The translations under genes were made by a program, and so were the position numbers. The notes under the pieces were generated by a model, which was given only the letters and a program-made list of their open reading frames with translations, was not told the origin of the DNA and searched no databases. 64,000 nucleotides of DNA from NCBI RefSeq assembly GCF_001425355.1, contig NZ_LMQN01000015.1:171862-235861 (forward strand), in the 5' to 3' direction. Origin of the DNA: Chryseobacterium sp. Leaf405. Lineage in GTDB: Bacteria > Bacteroidota > Bacteroidia > Flavobacteriales > Weeksellaceae. Positions 8,808 to 18,987 of this stretch are shown here, piece by piece. The first letter of the stretch is position 1, and the number at the start of each line of letters is the position of its first letter.

Positions 8808-8914
8808 TGGTGCTGAGGTTTGGTTTAATTGATTTCTAAAGATAGTTAAAAAGTTACAGATCGGAAATTTGAGCTATCTCCTGGGTTTTGAAAGGTTTGT
8901 AAAGTGCTGAAATG

Positions 8915-9124
8915 TAATATTTTGTACTTGATTGCCTCTTCGGACTGGTTGAACGTCTCTTCGGAACACTTGATTGCTCTTTCGAAACGTTTGAATGCCT
9001 TAGCTAAATACTTGACCTCTTCAACATAATGCTTGAATGCCTTCACAAAGCTCTTGATGTCTTCAACGAAGAAGTTGGAAGTCACGTTGAAATGATTGAA
9101 GGTCTTTTCGAAATGGTTTTTCGT
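8915..9124. repeat. Degenerate 21-bp tandem repeat, about ten units
   Basis: Ten consecutive 21-base units share a pattern like CTCTTCGGAACACTTGATTGC. Unit starts fall at 8915, 8936, 8957, 8978, 8999, 9020, 9041, 9062, 9083 and 9104. The units differ from one another but keep the exact period. Read on the minus strand each unit encodes a heptad of the form A/T-F/I-K/N-x-x-E-E/K, giving an open frame with an ATG at 9085 (8846-9085, 79 residues). Whether it is translated is unknown. The rest of the 398-base gap (8808-9205) shows nothing else. Confidence 0.7.
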
Positions 9125-9205
9125 GGCTTTTTTGTGTTTGTGACATTTAGAAAAAAACTTTTGTAGCTGTTAAGTCACGGATTTTAAATCTGCGAAATCT
9201 AGTTA

Positions 9206-9979
9206 TTAGTCTAATATCTTTTTCATAATTTCAATTGCTTCAGAGTGAGAGTCTTTGGTATTATTAAATTTTTTTCTAAAAAAATAAAATATAGCGTTGT
9301 TATACATTGGAAAACTAATAAAAATATATTCAGACGTTTGATGGAAAAATTCAAAATGTGGTTTCTTCGTTTTAAAAATTATTAAAGAGTTTAAATTTGA
9401 TGATTTATTTTTTATAGAAATATTTCGCTGAATAAACTTGAGATTACTCAATGCTTTAAAAGGGTTCATCTCCCAGAAATGATTCATCCAAGAAACAGGA
9501 AGTGTTCCAAAATCTGAGAAAGGTTCATTAGCGTATTTTATGTATTTTAACCTATTAGAAAACACTTGAAGTTTATATTCCAAAATCTCAAGCCACCGGA
9601 TAATATTTTCTAAATCATTATTGTCGTAATATTTATTTTTTTCAAGATTTTCTAAAATAAGTATTATTTTTTTTTCAATTTCTGCTAAAATTGAATTATT
9701 GCAATTATTACATGCTGGGACAACGCTTTTTAAATAAGAAATGGTTTGCTTATTGGTTTTTATTTCGAATCCAATATTTGTTTTATTTTGAAATAACCAT
9801 TTTGGAAGAACATGCTCTTTTGTTAAATTCTTTTTCGCTTTACAAAATACACAAATTTCCGAGCCAACATTTAATATTGCTGGATGAAATCGGTAAAAAA
9901 TATCTTCGGCTATTTCTGACCCATGCTTTCTAAAATTTACTCTAATAGGAATGAATAAAGAATTTATTTTTTTTGACAT
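9206..9979 (-). CDS. HNH-endonuclease-like zinc protein
   Basis: This 257-residue protein has an HNH/zinc module near residues 43-100: CVFC, then LTKEHVLPKWLF, then CNNCNN. The layout (CxxC, E-H-V-x-P, CxxC-N) matches HNH_5-type nucleases, where the His of EHV is the general base. The remaining 150 residues are helical and unrecognised. The gene is clearly more AT-rich than its neighbours, which hints at horizontal acquisition. A role in defence or DNA processing is possible but not shown; no partner genes are adjacent. Confidence 0.65.
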   Translation of the reverse strand: MSKKINSLFIPIRVNFRKHGSEIAEDIFYRFHPAILNVGSEICVFCKAKKNLTKEHVLPKWLFQNKTNIGFEIKTNKQTISYLKSVVPACNNCNNSILAEIEKKIILILENLEKNKYYDNNDLENIIRWLEILEYKLQVFSNRLKYIKYANEPFSDFGTLPVSWMNHFWEMNPFKALSNLKFIQRNISIKNKSSNLNSLIIFKTKKPHFEFFHQTSEYIFISFPMYNNAIFYFFRKKFNNTKDSHSEAIEIMKKILD

Positions 9980-10109
9980 TTTTTGAGAATTATAACTATT
10001 TTAAGCTTTGTTTCTTTTAGAAATTTTGTGGAGCAGTTTAGATTTATGCTAAAATTAAAAATAATGATTTACTTTTTTCATAACAAATGTATTTTTAATA
10101 TTAAAAGTA

Positions 10110-10138
10110 AAACCGCTCAGAAAAAATCTGAACGGTTT
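10110..10138 (-). terminator. Terminator of the groES-groEL operon
   Basis: The stem AAACCG-C-TCAGA pairs with TCTGA-A-CGGTTT across a single mismatch, with a short A-rich loop. It lies 30 bases after the groEL stop on the minus strand. Confidence 0.8.
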
Positions 10139-10167
10139 ATATATTAAATTGCCTCGGTCGCTGACCG

Positions 10168-11805
<1,638 letters not shown>

Positions 11806-11896
11806 TTAGATGTTAGATGTCAGAAGTTAGACATTAACATTGTTTTTAATTTGATTTTTTTGAATAGTCTGAAATCTGGTGTCTGTATCTGGAATT

Positions 11897-12175
11897 CTAT
11901 CCGATAATACCTAAAAGATCTCCTTCTTTTACAATTAAATAATCCTTTCCTTCCAATTTCAATTCAGAGCCTGAATATTTCCCGTAAAGAACTTTGTCAC
12001 CTACCTGTACCGTTGTTGGCTCGTCTTTTTTACCAGGACCTACTGCTACTACTGTACCTTCTTGTGGTTTTTCTTTTGCCGTGTCCGGAATAATAATACC
12101 TGAAGCTGTTTTAGTTTCGGCAGCGATTGGTTCAATCAGAACTCTGTCTGCTAATGGTTTAAAGTTTACTGACAT
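11897..12175 (-). CDS. groS: Co-chaperonin GroES (10 kDa)
   Basis: This 92-residue protein forms the heptameric lid for GroEL. Visible are the family signature near the N-terminus ([11 protein letters not shown]), the mobile loop ([21 protein letters not shown], about residues 20-40) and the closing strand [12 protein letters not shown]. It is the first gene of the groESL operon. Confidence 0.98.
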   Translation of the reverse strand: MSVNFKPLADRVLIEPIAAETKTASGIIIPDTAKEKPQEGTVVAVGPGKKDEPTTVQVGDKVLYGKYSGSELKLEGKDYLIVKEGDLLGIIG

Positions 12176-12212
12176 AATATATTTAATTTTTTAATTATTC
12201 TGTGTTGTAATT

Positions 12213-12228
12213 GGCTAAATGTGTGCCA
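12213..12228 (-). promoter_or_regulatory. Possible sigma-54-type -24/-12 promoter upstream of groES
   Basis: On the minus strand TGGCACACATTTAGCC gives GG, exactly ten bases, then GC, with a full TGGCAC -24 half. The GC lies about 40 bases upstream of the groES start. The -12 half (TTAGC) is weaker than the TTGCA consensus. No TAnnTTTG box was seen here. The call is tentative. Confidence 0.3.
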
Positions 12229-12290
12229 TCGGTTTTACTTGGTTGAAATGGCAGAATTTATTTTTAGGGAGTGGAAATTTTGGCAGAAAA

Positions 12291-12315
12291 AAAGTTTACC
12301 GACTGGGTAAACTTT
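12291..12315 (-). terminator. Rho-independent terminator
   Basis: A 10-bp perfect stem (AAAGTTTACC and its complement) with a 5-base loop is followed on the minus strand by a run of T. It starts 8 bases after the stop of the DUF3108-like gene. Confidence 0.85.
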
Positions 12316-12322
12316 CTTGATT

Positions 12323-13045
12323 TTATTTAACAGTTTCCATAACCATTTTTCTACCATTGGAATCTATTTCCTGTTTTAAAACTTCTCTTGTCGCAACATC
12401 AATATAATAAGTAACAATCGTTTTTCTATCCTGGATATCATCTGTCGTTTTTACGATCCAGACTTTTTTACCATTCAATTCACCTTTGTTTACGTCTTCA
12501 ATATATGCTTTTACGACTCCTTTTTTTGCTGCCGGATTATAATCGAAGATCGGCATTTCTGTGGAGTAGTGTTCTTTTAAAGGTAAAAATCGTATTAATC
12601 CGGGATAAGAATTGCTGTCAAAATATTCAGTAGAAATTTTTTCATCAATTTGGTCTTTCTTCTGAGATTTTTTGTCTAAATAATACCCTGTTGCTTTATT
12701 TTTTTCAAACTTTAAAGTCATATCTCTCATCATATTATAAGAAGAATGATAGATCGGCTGAAAATTTGAAATCTTCACCAACGTAGAATCTACCCAAGGT
12801 TTATCAGGTGCCTGATTCATTTTTACCGTCGTTTTAATAAGAAGCGTTGTCTTGTCTACTTTTTTTACTTCATTGGTAATTTTACCGATTTCCATTTTTT
12901 GATCACCCTGTTGAGCATACCAAATGGCGTTGGATGTTTCATCTTTAATGAATTTGGATTCAAGTTTTGTATTGCTTGGAGTAAGCGTTTTCTGAGCAAA
13001 AAATTGGGCGCTGCTCATTACTAAAAGGATCAGAATTATTCTCAT
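12323..13045 (-). CDS. Secreted DUF3108-like protein
   Basis: This 240-residue protein has a signal peptide (MRIILILLVMSSAQFFAQ). The mature part is rich in antiparallel strands, with a block VWIVKTTDDIQDRKTIVTYY followed by a DVATREVLKQE segment. These strands recall the DUF3108/LolA-like periplasmic fold. Its molecular role is not known. It lies 54 bases downstream of the M1 peptidase on the same strand and may share its transcript. The assignment to DUF3108 is moderate. Confidence 0.6.
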   Translation of the reverse strand: MRIILILLVMSSAQFFAQKTLTPSNTKLESKFIKDETSNAIWYAQQGDQKMEIGKITNEVKKVDKTTLLIKTTVKMNQAPDKPWVDSTLVKISNFQPIYHSSYNMMRDMTLKFEKNKATGYYLDKKSQKKDQIDEKISTEYFDSNSYPGLIRFLPLKEHYSTEMPIFDYNPAAKKGVVKAYIEDVNKGELNGKKVWIVKTTDDIQDRKTIVTYYIDVATREVLKQEIDSNGRKMVMETVK

Positions 13046-13099
13046 GATTTTTTTAATAATAAGTAGTGCCCTTTATGTAAAAGTTACATTACTTTTCTG

Positions 13100-15484
13100 T
13101 TATTTTTTCCCGGCGGCCTGCATCGGGTTTACTTTTCCGTTAGAACCTCCTCTCACGTTTCCGCCTTCTTTTTGTTTGAATAAATCGAATTTTGAAACCT
13201 GCGAAGTTCCGCCGTCGTTGCTCCAGAAATTGTTTGAAGTATCAATATCGGCAGTTTCTCTCATCGGATCCAACTGAATTGATTTTACTTTTTTATCAAA
13301 ATAATACGTTTTAGAAGCTTTCTGCTCGTTCAGTCTCCAAATCTGTGCAGATGATTTATCTTTTAATTTTGTTCCATCTTCAAAAGTAAATTCAAGGATA
13401 ATCGGCATTACCAAACCACCCTTGTTTACAAAATCAATCTGATAAGCCGTTAGATTTTTAAACTTGTCTTTTTCTTTTTGCGTTAAAGGTTCGGTTCCGT
13501 CAAACTTAGAAGTATATTCTTTGTTATTATCCACTTTTTCCTGACCTCTGTCGTATCTGTAATAGAAATCCTGAGCTTCTTTGTCTTTGTCTACGTAGAA
13601 AGTGATGTTTTTATCTTCTCTGTTTCTGATTTTTGAAATATCTTCAAACTCATTCACTGCAGGTTTGTCTACTTTATATTTGTTTTCTTTTGTTTCTCTT
13701 GGTACTGTGTTCAAATCAGGAGTTGCAACCATTACTTTATCGATGGCAATATCTACAGGATCTGTTCCGTAAAACCAACCTCTCCAGAACCAGTCCAAAT
13801 CTTCACCGCTCGCATCTTCCATTGTTCTGAAAAAATCTGCCGGTTCAGGATGTTTGAAAGCCCATCTTTTGGCATATGTTTTAAAAGCTTTGTCGAAAAG
13901 TTCTCTTCCCATGATCGTTTCACGAAGAATATTCAATCCTGTTGCCGGTTTTGAATACGCATTCGGACCAAACTGTATGATGTTTTCAGAGTTTGTCATA
14001 ATCGGTTCCAGCTGATCTTTCGGCAGTTTCATATAATCTACAATCGTCCATGCCGGACCTCTTTTTGACGGAAATTTGTTATCCCATTTTTCTTCAGTAA
14101 GATATTCCACAAAAGTATTTAAACCTTCATCCATCCAGCTCCATTGTCTTTCATCGGAATTAATAATCATCGGGAAAAAGTTGTGACCAACCTCATGTAT
14201 CACTACGCCCAACATCCCATTTTTAATCCCTTCAGAATACGTTCCGTCTTTTTCTGTTCTTCCGTAATTGAAACAGATCATTGGATATTCCATGCCGTTT
14301 GCCGCTTCTACAGATTGTGCCACGGGATATGGATAAGGAATCGTAAATTCTGAATAGGTTTTGATGGTATGCGACACCGCTTTTGTTGAATATTTTCTGT
14401 ATAAACCGTAAGCTTCTTTCGGGTAGAAGCTCATTGCCATTACTTTATTGTTGTTTTCAGGAATCGTAACGCCCATTCCGTCCCAAACAAATTTTCTTGA
14501 AGAAGTCCATGCGAAATCTCTTACGTCGTTCGCTTCAAAAGTCCATGTTTTTCTTTGTTTTGAATGATTTTTTTCTGCTTTTTTAGCTTCATCCAATGTC
14601 ACAATTTCTACAGGTTCAGTTGAAGTTTTAGACTTATTATATCTTGATAATTGATCCGATGTTAAAACCTGATCGTAGTTTTTACATTCTCCGGTTCCAC
14701 CGACAACGTGATCTGCAGGAACGTTCATTGAAACTTTAAAATTTCCGAAAACCAAAGCAAATTCTCCTCTTCCTGTAAACTGATGATTCTGCCATCCGTG
14801 AAAATCGCTATAAACGCACATTCTCGGATACCATTGAGTCATGGTGTAAAGATCATTTCCATCTTCTGCAAAGTTTTCGTAGCCACCACGACCGCCCATT
14901 TTTATTCTGTTGGAAATGTTATAATTCCAATCAATTTTAAAAACAAGTTTTTCGCCTTTTTTAAGAACTTTAGGTAAATCAATACGCATCATGGTTTTGT
15001 TTACCGTGTATTTTAAAGGATTTCCTGAAGCGTCTGTTACTTTTTCAAGATTTACTCCATACCCGTTATCTGTTGCCGGAATATCAGATACTTTCAATTG
15101 CTGATCTGTCGAAGCTTTTGGTAGAGTAGAAGATGAAGGGAAATCTGCTTTTTTTACGTTTGAAACCTGATTTTCATCCAACTGAAGCCAGATATAATCC
15201 AGTTCATCGGGAGAATTATTGTAGTAGGTAATCGTTTCAGAACCTTTTAAGTTTCTTTTGTCTTCATCAAGATAAGCATTGATATCATAATCGGCTCTAT
15301 TTTGCCAATAGCCATGACCAGGCGCACCTGATGCAGTTCTGTAAATATTGGGTGTAGGAAGAATGGTTCCTAATTGTTCAAATCTATTTCCGTGGTTGCT
15401 TCCCGGATTGTTCTGAATATTTTGTGCGGTGAAACCTGTATAGGCAAATACAGAAAGTGAAAGTATGGCAACTTTTAGCTTCAT
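13100..15484 (-). CDS. M1-family zinc aminopeptidase, exported
   Basis: This 794-residue metallopeptidase starts at MKLKVAILSLSVFAYTGFTA, a clear signal peptide. A longer frame exists upstream but a -7 promoter box at 15509-15516 overlaps it, so the ATG at 15484 is preferred. The zinc site is H430-E-V-G-H434 with the third ligand E453 in WMDEG (HExxH-x18-E). The substrate-binding block ANGMEYPMI precedes it, replacing the classical GAMEN. Such proteins trim N-terminal residues in the periplasm or at the surface. There is no T9SS tail; the C-terminus is Lys/Gly-rich. Confidence 0.92.
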   Translation of the reverse strand: MKLKVAILSLSVFAYTGFTAQNIQNNPGSNHGNRFEQLGTILPTPNIYRTASGAPGHGYWQNRADYDINAYLDEDKRNLKGSETITYYNNSPDELDYIWLQLDENQVSNVKKADFPSSSTLPKASTDQQLKVSDIPATDNGYGVNLEKVTDASGNPLKYTVNKTMMRIDLPKVLKKGEKLVFKIDWNYNISNRIKMGGRGGYENFAEDGNDLYTMTQWYPRMCVYSDFHGWQNHQFTGRGEFALVFGNFKVSMNVPADHVVGGTGECKNYDQVLTSDQLSRYNKSKTSTEPVEIVTLDEAKKAEKNHSKQRKTWTFEANDVRDFAWTSSRKFVWDGMGVTIPENNNKVMAMSFYPKEAYGLYRKYSTKAVSHTIKTYSEFTIPYPYPVAQSVEAANGMEYPMICFNYGRTEKDGTYSEGIKNGMLGVVIHEVGHNFFPMIINSDERQWSWMDEGLNTFVEYLTEEKWDNKFPSKRGPAWTIVDYMKLPKDQLEPIMTNSENIIQFGPNAYSKPATGLNILRETIMGRELFDKAFKTYAKRWAFKHPEPADFFRTMEDASGEDLDWFWRGWFYGTDPVDIAIDKVMVATPDLNTVPRETKENKYKVDKPAVNEFEDISKIRNREDKNITFYVDKDKEAQDFYYRYDRGQEKVDNNKEYTSKFDGTEPLTQKEKDKFKNLTAYQIDFVNKGGLVMPIILEFTFEDGTKLKDKSSAQIWRLNEQKASKTYYFDKKVKSIQLDPMRETADIDTSNNFWSNDGGTSQVSKFDLFKQKEGGNVRGGSNGKVNPMQAAGKK

Positions 15485-15508
15485 AACCGAAATTGTTTTA
15501 AGGATTGT

Positions 15509-15516
15509 CAAATATA
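15509..15516 (-). promoter_or_regulatory. Bacteroidota -7 box of the M1 peptidase gene
   Basis: The minus strand reads TATATTTG, a perfect TAnnTTTG. It lies 25 bases before the chosen ATG, which supports that start. No clear -33 TTTG is present. Confidence 0.5.
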
Positions 15517-15552
15517 ATAATAAGTAGTTGAATAGTTGGAAATGTTTCAGCG

Positions 15553-16134
15553 TTAAAACGGAATTCTTTCCAATGTCATTTTTAATGCTAAAGCAAAGAC
15601 TCCCGAAGAGACAAAAAGAATCCAGTCTTTCTGGTTAACTTTAAAGATTTTAAGCAAAATAAATAAGAGAATCAAAATCCCGAATACAATGGCAATCTGT
15701 CCTAATTCCAAACCAATATTAAAGCCTAAAAGCGGAACTGCAATGCTCTGGCTTTTTGCAATCATGACTCTGGCGGTGTTCGCAAAACCCATTCCGTGAA
15801 TTAATCCGAAAATTAGAGCTAAATAATAATTAGTTTTGTTCTGCGACTGCTTTTTATTTTTCATGATAATATTTCCGAGTGCCGTCAAAACAATCGTTAG
15901 CGGAATCAGAAATTCAACCCACGCAGAATTGATTCTTACAATATCAAAAATGCTTAAAGCCAACGTAAGCGAATGCCCAATGGTAAAAGCAGTCACGAGA
16001 ATTAAAATTTTCTTTAGATCATTAAAAGAATACGCTGCAATTAAAGCCAAAACAAAAAGCTGATGGTCTAGCGCATCTAATGAAATAATATGTTCCCATC
16101 CAAGGTTTAGATAGAATAAAAAATCCTGCATCAT
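15553..16134 (-). CDS. HupE/UreJ-family membrane protein
   Basis: This 193-residue protein has about six hydrophobic helices. Conserved family features are the GWEHI and DALDHQLF blocks near the N-terminus, FTIGHSLTLA in the second helix and GLIHGMGFA in the middle; these histidines are the likely metal ligands. HupE/UreJ proteins are thought to move nickel or cobalt across the inner membrane. No hydrogenase or urease is in the window. The gene lies 68 bases upstream of the M1 peptidase and diverges from the DUF6702 gene, a grouping common in flavobacteria (from memory). Confidence 0.8.
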   Translation of the reverse strand: MMQDFLFYLNLGWEHIISLDALDHQLFVLALIAAYSFNDLKKILILVTAFTIGHSLTLALSIFDIVRINSAWVEFLIPLTIVLTALGNIIMKNKKQSQNKTNYYLALIFGLIHGMGFANTARVMIAKSQSIAVPLLGFNIGLELGQIAIVFGILILLFILLKIFKVNQKDWILFVSSGVFALALKMTLERIPF

Positions 16135-16200
16135 AATGAAAATATAAAAGCTTACGAAAATAATGATTAATTTCGGAACAAATTTTAAATGCCCGGATTT

Positions 16201-16701
16201 ATGAAGATTTTGTGGATTTTACTGTTTCCGTTGTTTTTCCTGTTTTCTTTTTCAGTGTCAAAACACCCTTATCACGTGGGTTCTGTAGAAATTAATTATA
16301 ATCAGAAATCAAAAACTTTTGAGATCACAGGACGTTTCTTTCTGGATGATCTCGAAAACGGTTTGAATAATAAATACGGAAAATCGCTCCATTTTAATGA
16401 TCCGAAATTTAAAACTCAGCTCAATGAAGCTATTAAAAATTATGCTTCTGAATATTTCAAATTAAAAACGAATAATAAATTTCTCAATGTAAATTTTGTT
16501 GGTTATGAAGAAGATCACGAATCTGTAAATGTGTATTTAGAATCTGAAAAGGTTGATAATCCTAAGAAAATAGAAGCTGCTGTAAGTTTTTTATATAATC
16601 TCTTTGACGATCAGATTAATATCATACATGTGATTGTAAATGGAGAGCGAAAAAGCGAAAAGCTAACATATCCTAATCGTTATTTATTTCAGCAGTATTA
16701 A
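16201..16701 (+). CDS. DUF6702-family exported protein
   Basis: This 166-residue protein starts at MKILWILLFPLFFLFSFSVS, a signal peptide; an alternative ATG four codons upstream (16189) would put residues before it. The mature start HPYHVGSVEINYNQKSKTFEI and the FFLDDLE and LYNLFDDQINIIHVIVNGE blocks match what I recall of DUF6702. Function is unknown. It diverges from HupE/UreJ and may belong to the same metal- or envelope-related module. Confidence 0.7.
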   Translation: MKILWILLFPLFFLFSFSVSKHPYHVGSVEINYNQKSKTFEITGRFFLDDLENGLNNKYGKSLHFNDPKFKTQLNEAIKNYASEYFKLKTNNKFLNVNFVGYEEDHESVNVYLESEKVDNPKKIEAAVSFLYNLFDDQINIIHVIVNGERKSEKLTYPNRYLFQQY

Positions 16702-16924
16702 TTTTATTTTAACTTATTTCTATTTATTAAATTAACTAAAATCTTGTTTTTAGTTTTTTATTTATTGATTTTATATCTTTTTGATTGAAATTTTTTGGTT
16801 ATATTATTTATTGTATTTATATTTGAACATTCATGATAATTTGCCGGTTTATTATTGGTCTGAAATGACCTGTCTTACTATGAGACTATATTTATTAATG
16901 CAAAACATCTTAAAAAATATTATC

Positions 16925-17056
16925 ATGAACATCAAAAACAATTATCCGTTATCTTCATCCTTATTATTTGAACGAGCAAATTTCGCTCAAGTAGGGGTGT
17001 GTGCATCTACTGCTTTTTCTACTTTTCATATAGACGAAACGAAAGATAAACCATAA
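16925..17056 (+). CDS. Possible 43-residue peptide, unknown
   Basis: The frame begins MNIKNNYPLSSSLLFERANF and ends HIDETKDKP. It is part of a longer open frame from 16781 whose N-terminal half looks like translated AT-rich spacer, so this internal ATG is a more credible start. A single Cys lies in QVGVCAST. No family is recognised. The plus-strand terminator at 17304 shows that something in this gap may be transcribed. Confidence 0.3.
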   Translation: MNIKNNYPLSSSLLFERANFAQVGVCASTAFSTFHIDETKDKP

Positions 17057-17303
17057 GATCTTATTTTATCAACTGTCTTTTGAATTCCGAATCATAGTAC
17101 GGCTTCTCATGGTGTAGAAAGGTAAGCTATAGCTTAACTACTTACCGGTAATACAATTGAGAAAAAATCAGGAAATTATGCAGGATCAAATTTTCTGTGA
17201 CTTCCACAATTAGTCTTTAAAATCGGAGATTAAATACGAATAGTGGAATCTAAATTATATAATTAAACATTTTTATTCAGGCAAATATTCTATTAACACA
17301 AGT

Positions 17304-17335
17304 AAAAAAACACTTACACAGGTAGGTGTTTTTTT
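17304..17335 (+). terminator. Rho-independent terminator without an obvious gene
   Basis: A stem of seven A-T pairs plus CACTTAC paired with GTAGGTG (one G-T wobble) has a 4-base loop and a run of T. It lies upstream of the PAP2 promoter, so it must end a transcript from the gene-poor stretch. Confidence 0.8.
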
Positions 17336-17411
17336 ATTTTATAATCGAATTCATTAATAATTGTTATTTATTTAAAAACTTTTAAGCTTATCTAAAGCAG
17401 TATTAATTCGG

Positions 17412-17419
17412 TACTTTTG
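17412..17419 (+). promoter_or_regulatory. Bacteroidota -7 box of the PAP2 gene
   Basis: TACTTTTG is a perfect TAnnTTTG, 18 bases before the ATG at 17438. The longer open frame that begins at 17417 would start inside this box, so it is rejected. Confidence 0.6.
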
Positions 17420-17437
17420 CACCTTGTTTTTTTAGGT

Positions 17438-18391
17438 ATGAATATGAAGACGGCAATTACTGTATTAGGTATATTATTTTCCATAATGACATGGGCTCAG
17501 CAGGATAGTGTGAGCGTCAATGTTGATAGTCTTATAGTGAGACAGGATCCAATAATAATCTCTGATTTTGATCAATCAGTTTCTAAAGATTCTTTGAAAA
17601 GTAAAACAAAAAAAGAAGGCATTTGGAGTCATTTAAAATATGATGTAGTTGCAATGGCGGGTGGCTTTGCAAACGCTTACACCAGACCTTTTTCTTGGGA
17701 GAAAAAAGATTATGTAAGGTTGGGGGCTACTGTTGCTACTGTCGGTATTATATATCTTGCCGATGAAGATATTAGTAGAACTTTTATTAGAAATAGAGAA
17801 AATGTTCCTAATGTTTTTAAGAAATTCGGGTGGTATTTTGGAAGTCCACAGATCAATTATGGGATTACGGGTGCTGTTTATGTTACCGGTCTTTTAACTA
17901 ATAATGAAAAATTAAGAAGAACAGGAGTTTTGATGATTACGGCAGCAAGCGTTACGGGAGCTGTTCAGCAGATTTCTAAATCAGCAACGGGTAGAGCAAG
18001 ACCGGGAACAGGATTGGGGAAACATTTTTTTAAACCATTTTCAGGAGATGCAGGATATAGAAGTTTTCCGTCAGGGCATACCGTACTTTCTATCACGACT
18101 AGCTATGCTTTGTCTAAGCAATTCAAAAATCCATGGATAAAAGGAGGAATTTTAGCTGTTGGTTCTATTGTTCCTTTGTCACGGGTAATTGATGGAGCAC
18201 ATTGGTTTTCAGATATTACTTTAAGCGCTATTATGAGCGTTGCTGTTGTAGAAGGAATTGATAAATTTCTAAAAAGGAAAGAAAAATACGAAGAAGATAA
18301 AAAGTACAACATGGATCAGAAACTTAAAGGCAAAATCACATGGAATGTTAATGCCGGACCTTTAGGAATTGGAGTTGTTGGACAGTTTTAA
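17438..18391 (+). CDS. PAP2-family membrane phosphatase
   Basis: This 317-residue protein has an N-terminal signal or anchor (MKTAITVLGILFSIMTWAQ). The phosphatase signature comes as KSATGRARPGTG (motif 1), RSFPSGHT (motif 2, catalytic His) and SRVIDGAHWFSD (motif 3, His-Asp). Such enzymes dephosphorylate lipid phosphates or undecaprenyl pyrophosphate on the periplasmic face. Several hydrophobic helices lie between the motifs. It converges on the AcpH gene with only two bases between the stops. Confidence 0.9.
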   Translation: MNMKTAITVLGILFSIMTWAQQDSVSVNVDSLIVRQDPIIISDFDQSVSKDSLKSKTKKEGIWSHLKYDVVAMAGGFANAYTRPFSWEKKDYVRLGATVATVGIIYLADEDISRTFIRNRENVPNVFKKFGWYFGSPQINYGITGAVYVTGLLTNNEKLRRTGVLMITAASVTGAVQQISKSATGRARPGTGLGKHFFKPFSGDAGYRSFPSGHTVLSITTSYALSKQFKNPWIKGGILAVGSIVPLSRVIDGAHWFSDITLSAIMSVAVVEGIDKFLKRKEKYEEDKKYNMDQKLKGKITWNVNAGPLGIGVVGQF

Positions 18392-18393
18392 AT

Positions 18394-18987
18394 TCAATTT
18401 TCCAATTGCAATAGTGCATTAACTCCTTTGGCGTGTTCCCATAAATCAGGAAAAAAATCATCATAACATTGCTGAAGAGTTTCTTTATTGTTTAAAAAAG
18501 CTTCAAAAACGGGAATATTTTTTTCCAAATATTTTGCTTTATTTAAAACATTTCTCATACTGAATTTAATATTCTGATCATAACGGTAATTGTACAGCCA
18601 ATTATCCTGCTCCATTTTTTCAAACATTCTTCTGAAATTTTCAGGAAGGAATTCGTAATTTTCATGCAAAACACGGTATACTTTTAATGAATGATCTTTC
18701 CAGCCCTGCAATGAATTTAAGGATAAGTCATTTGCTACAAAATAATCCATAGAAACATCTACAAAAGCTCCGGCATACAATCTCACCAAAGGCGCAAAAA
18801 CTTTTTTAGCTTCATGAATTGCAGGATGAGAATCAGTAAAAGTATCAATGGCTCTGTGCAGAGTAATGCCATCCTGAATCTTTTTTGGAAAAGAAAAACG
18901 ATCTCTGTTTTTAATAAAGTCTTCCAGAAACTGACCAACAATTTGTCCGTCGGTAAAAGTCAGAAAAGAATGAGCCAAATAATTCAT
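18394..18987 (-). CDS. Acyl-carrier-protein phosphodiesterase (AcpH/DUF479 family)
   Basis: This 197-residue cytoplasmic protein has the family blocks MNYLAHSFLTF, IVGQFLEDFIK and LHRAIDTFTDSHP, the HD-like metal-binding pattern, then DVSMDYFVAND. Family members remove 4'-phosphopantetheine from ACP; activity of bacterial homologues varies. It is the last gene of an operon and overlaps the VanW gene by four bases. Confidence 0.85.
   Translation of the reverse strand: MNYLAHSFLTFTDGQIVGQFLEDFIKNRDRFSFPKKIQDGITLHRAIDTFTDSHPAIHEAKKVFAPLVRLYAGAFVDVSMDYFVANDLSLNSLQGWKDHSLKVYRVLHENYEFLPENFRRMFEKMEQDNWLYNYRYDQNIKFSMRNVLNKAKYLEKNIPVFEAFLNNKETLQQCYDDFFPDLWEHAKGVNALLQLEN

Larger units (their letters stand above)
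16702..17437. other. Long gene-poor intergenic stretch
   Basis: This 736-base gap is AT-rich. It holds one possible small peptide gene (16925-17056), a good terminator (17304-17335) and the promoter of the PAP2 gene. Between 17057 and 17300 nothing recognisable was found: no tRNA shape, repeat or open frame of note. Confidence 0.6.

Noticed and set aside
8915-9124. Tandem repeats considered as a CRISPR array
   Set aside because: The units are contiguous 21-bp blocks with no unique spacers, no constant repeat and no cas genes nearby.
11806-11835. Short direct repeats TTAGATGT between groES and groEL
   Set aside because: They are too short and degenerate to support a regulatory call.
16781-16924. 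N-terminal half of the 91-residue open frame
   Set aside because: It reads as translated AT-rich spacer with runs of Tyr, Leu and Ile and no start context; only the internal ATG at 16925 is kept as possible.
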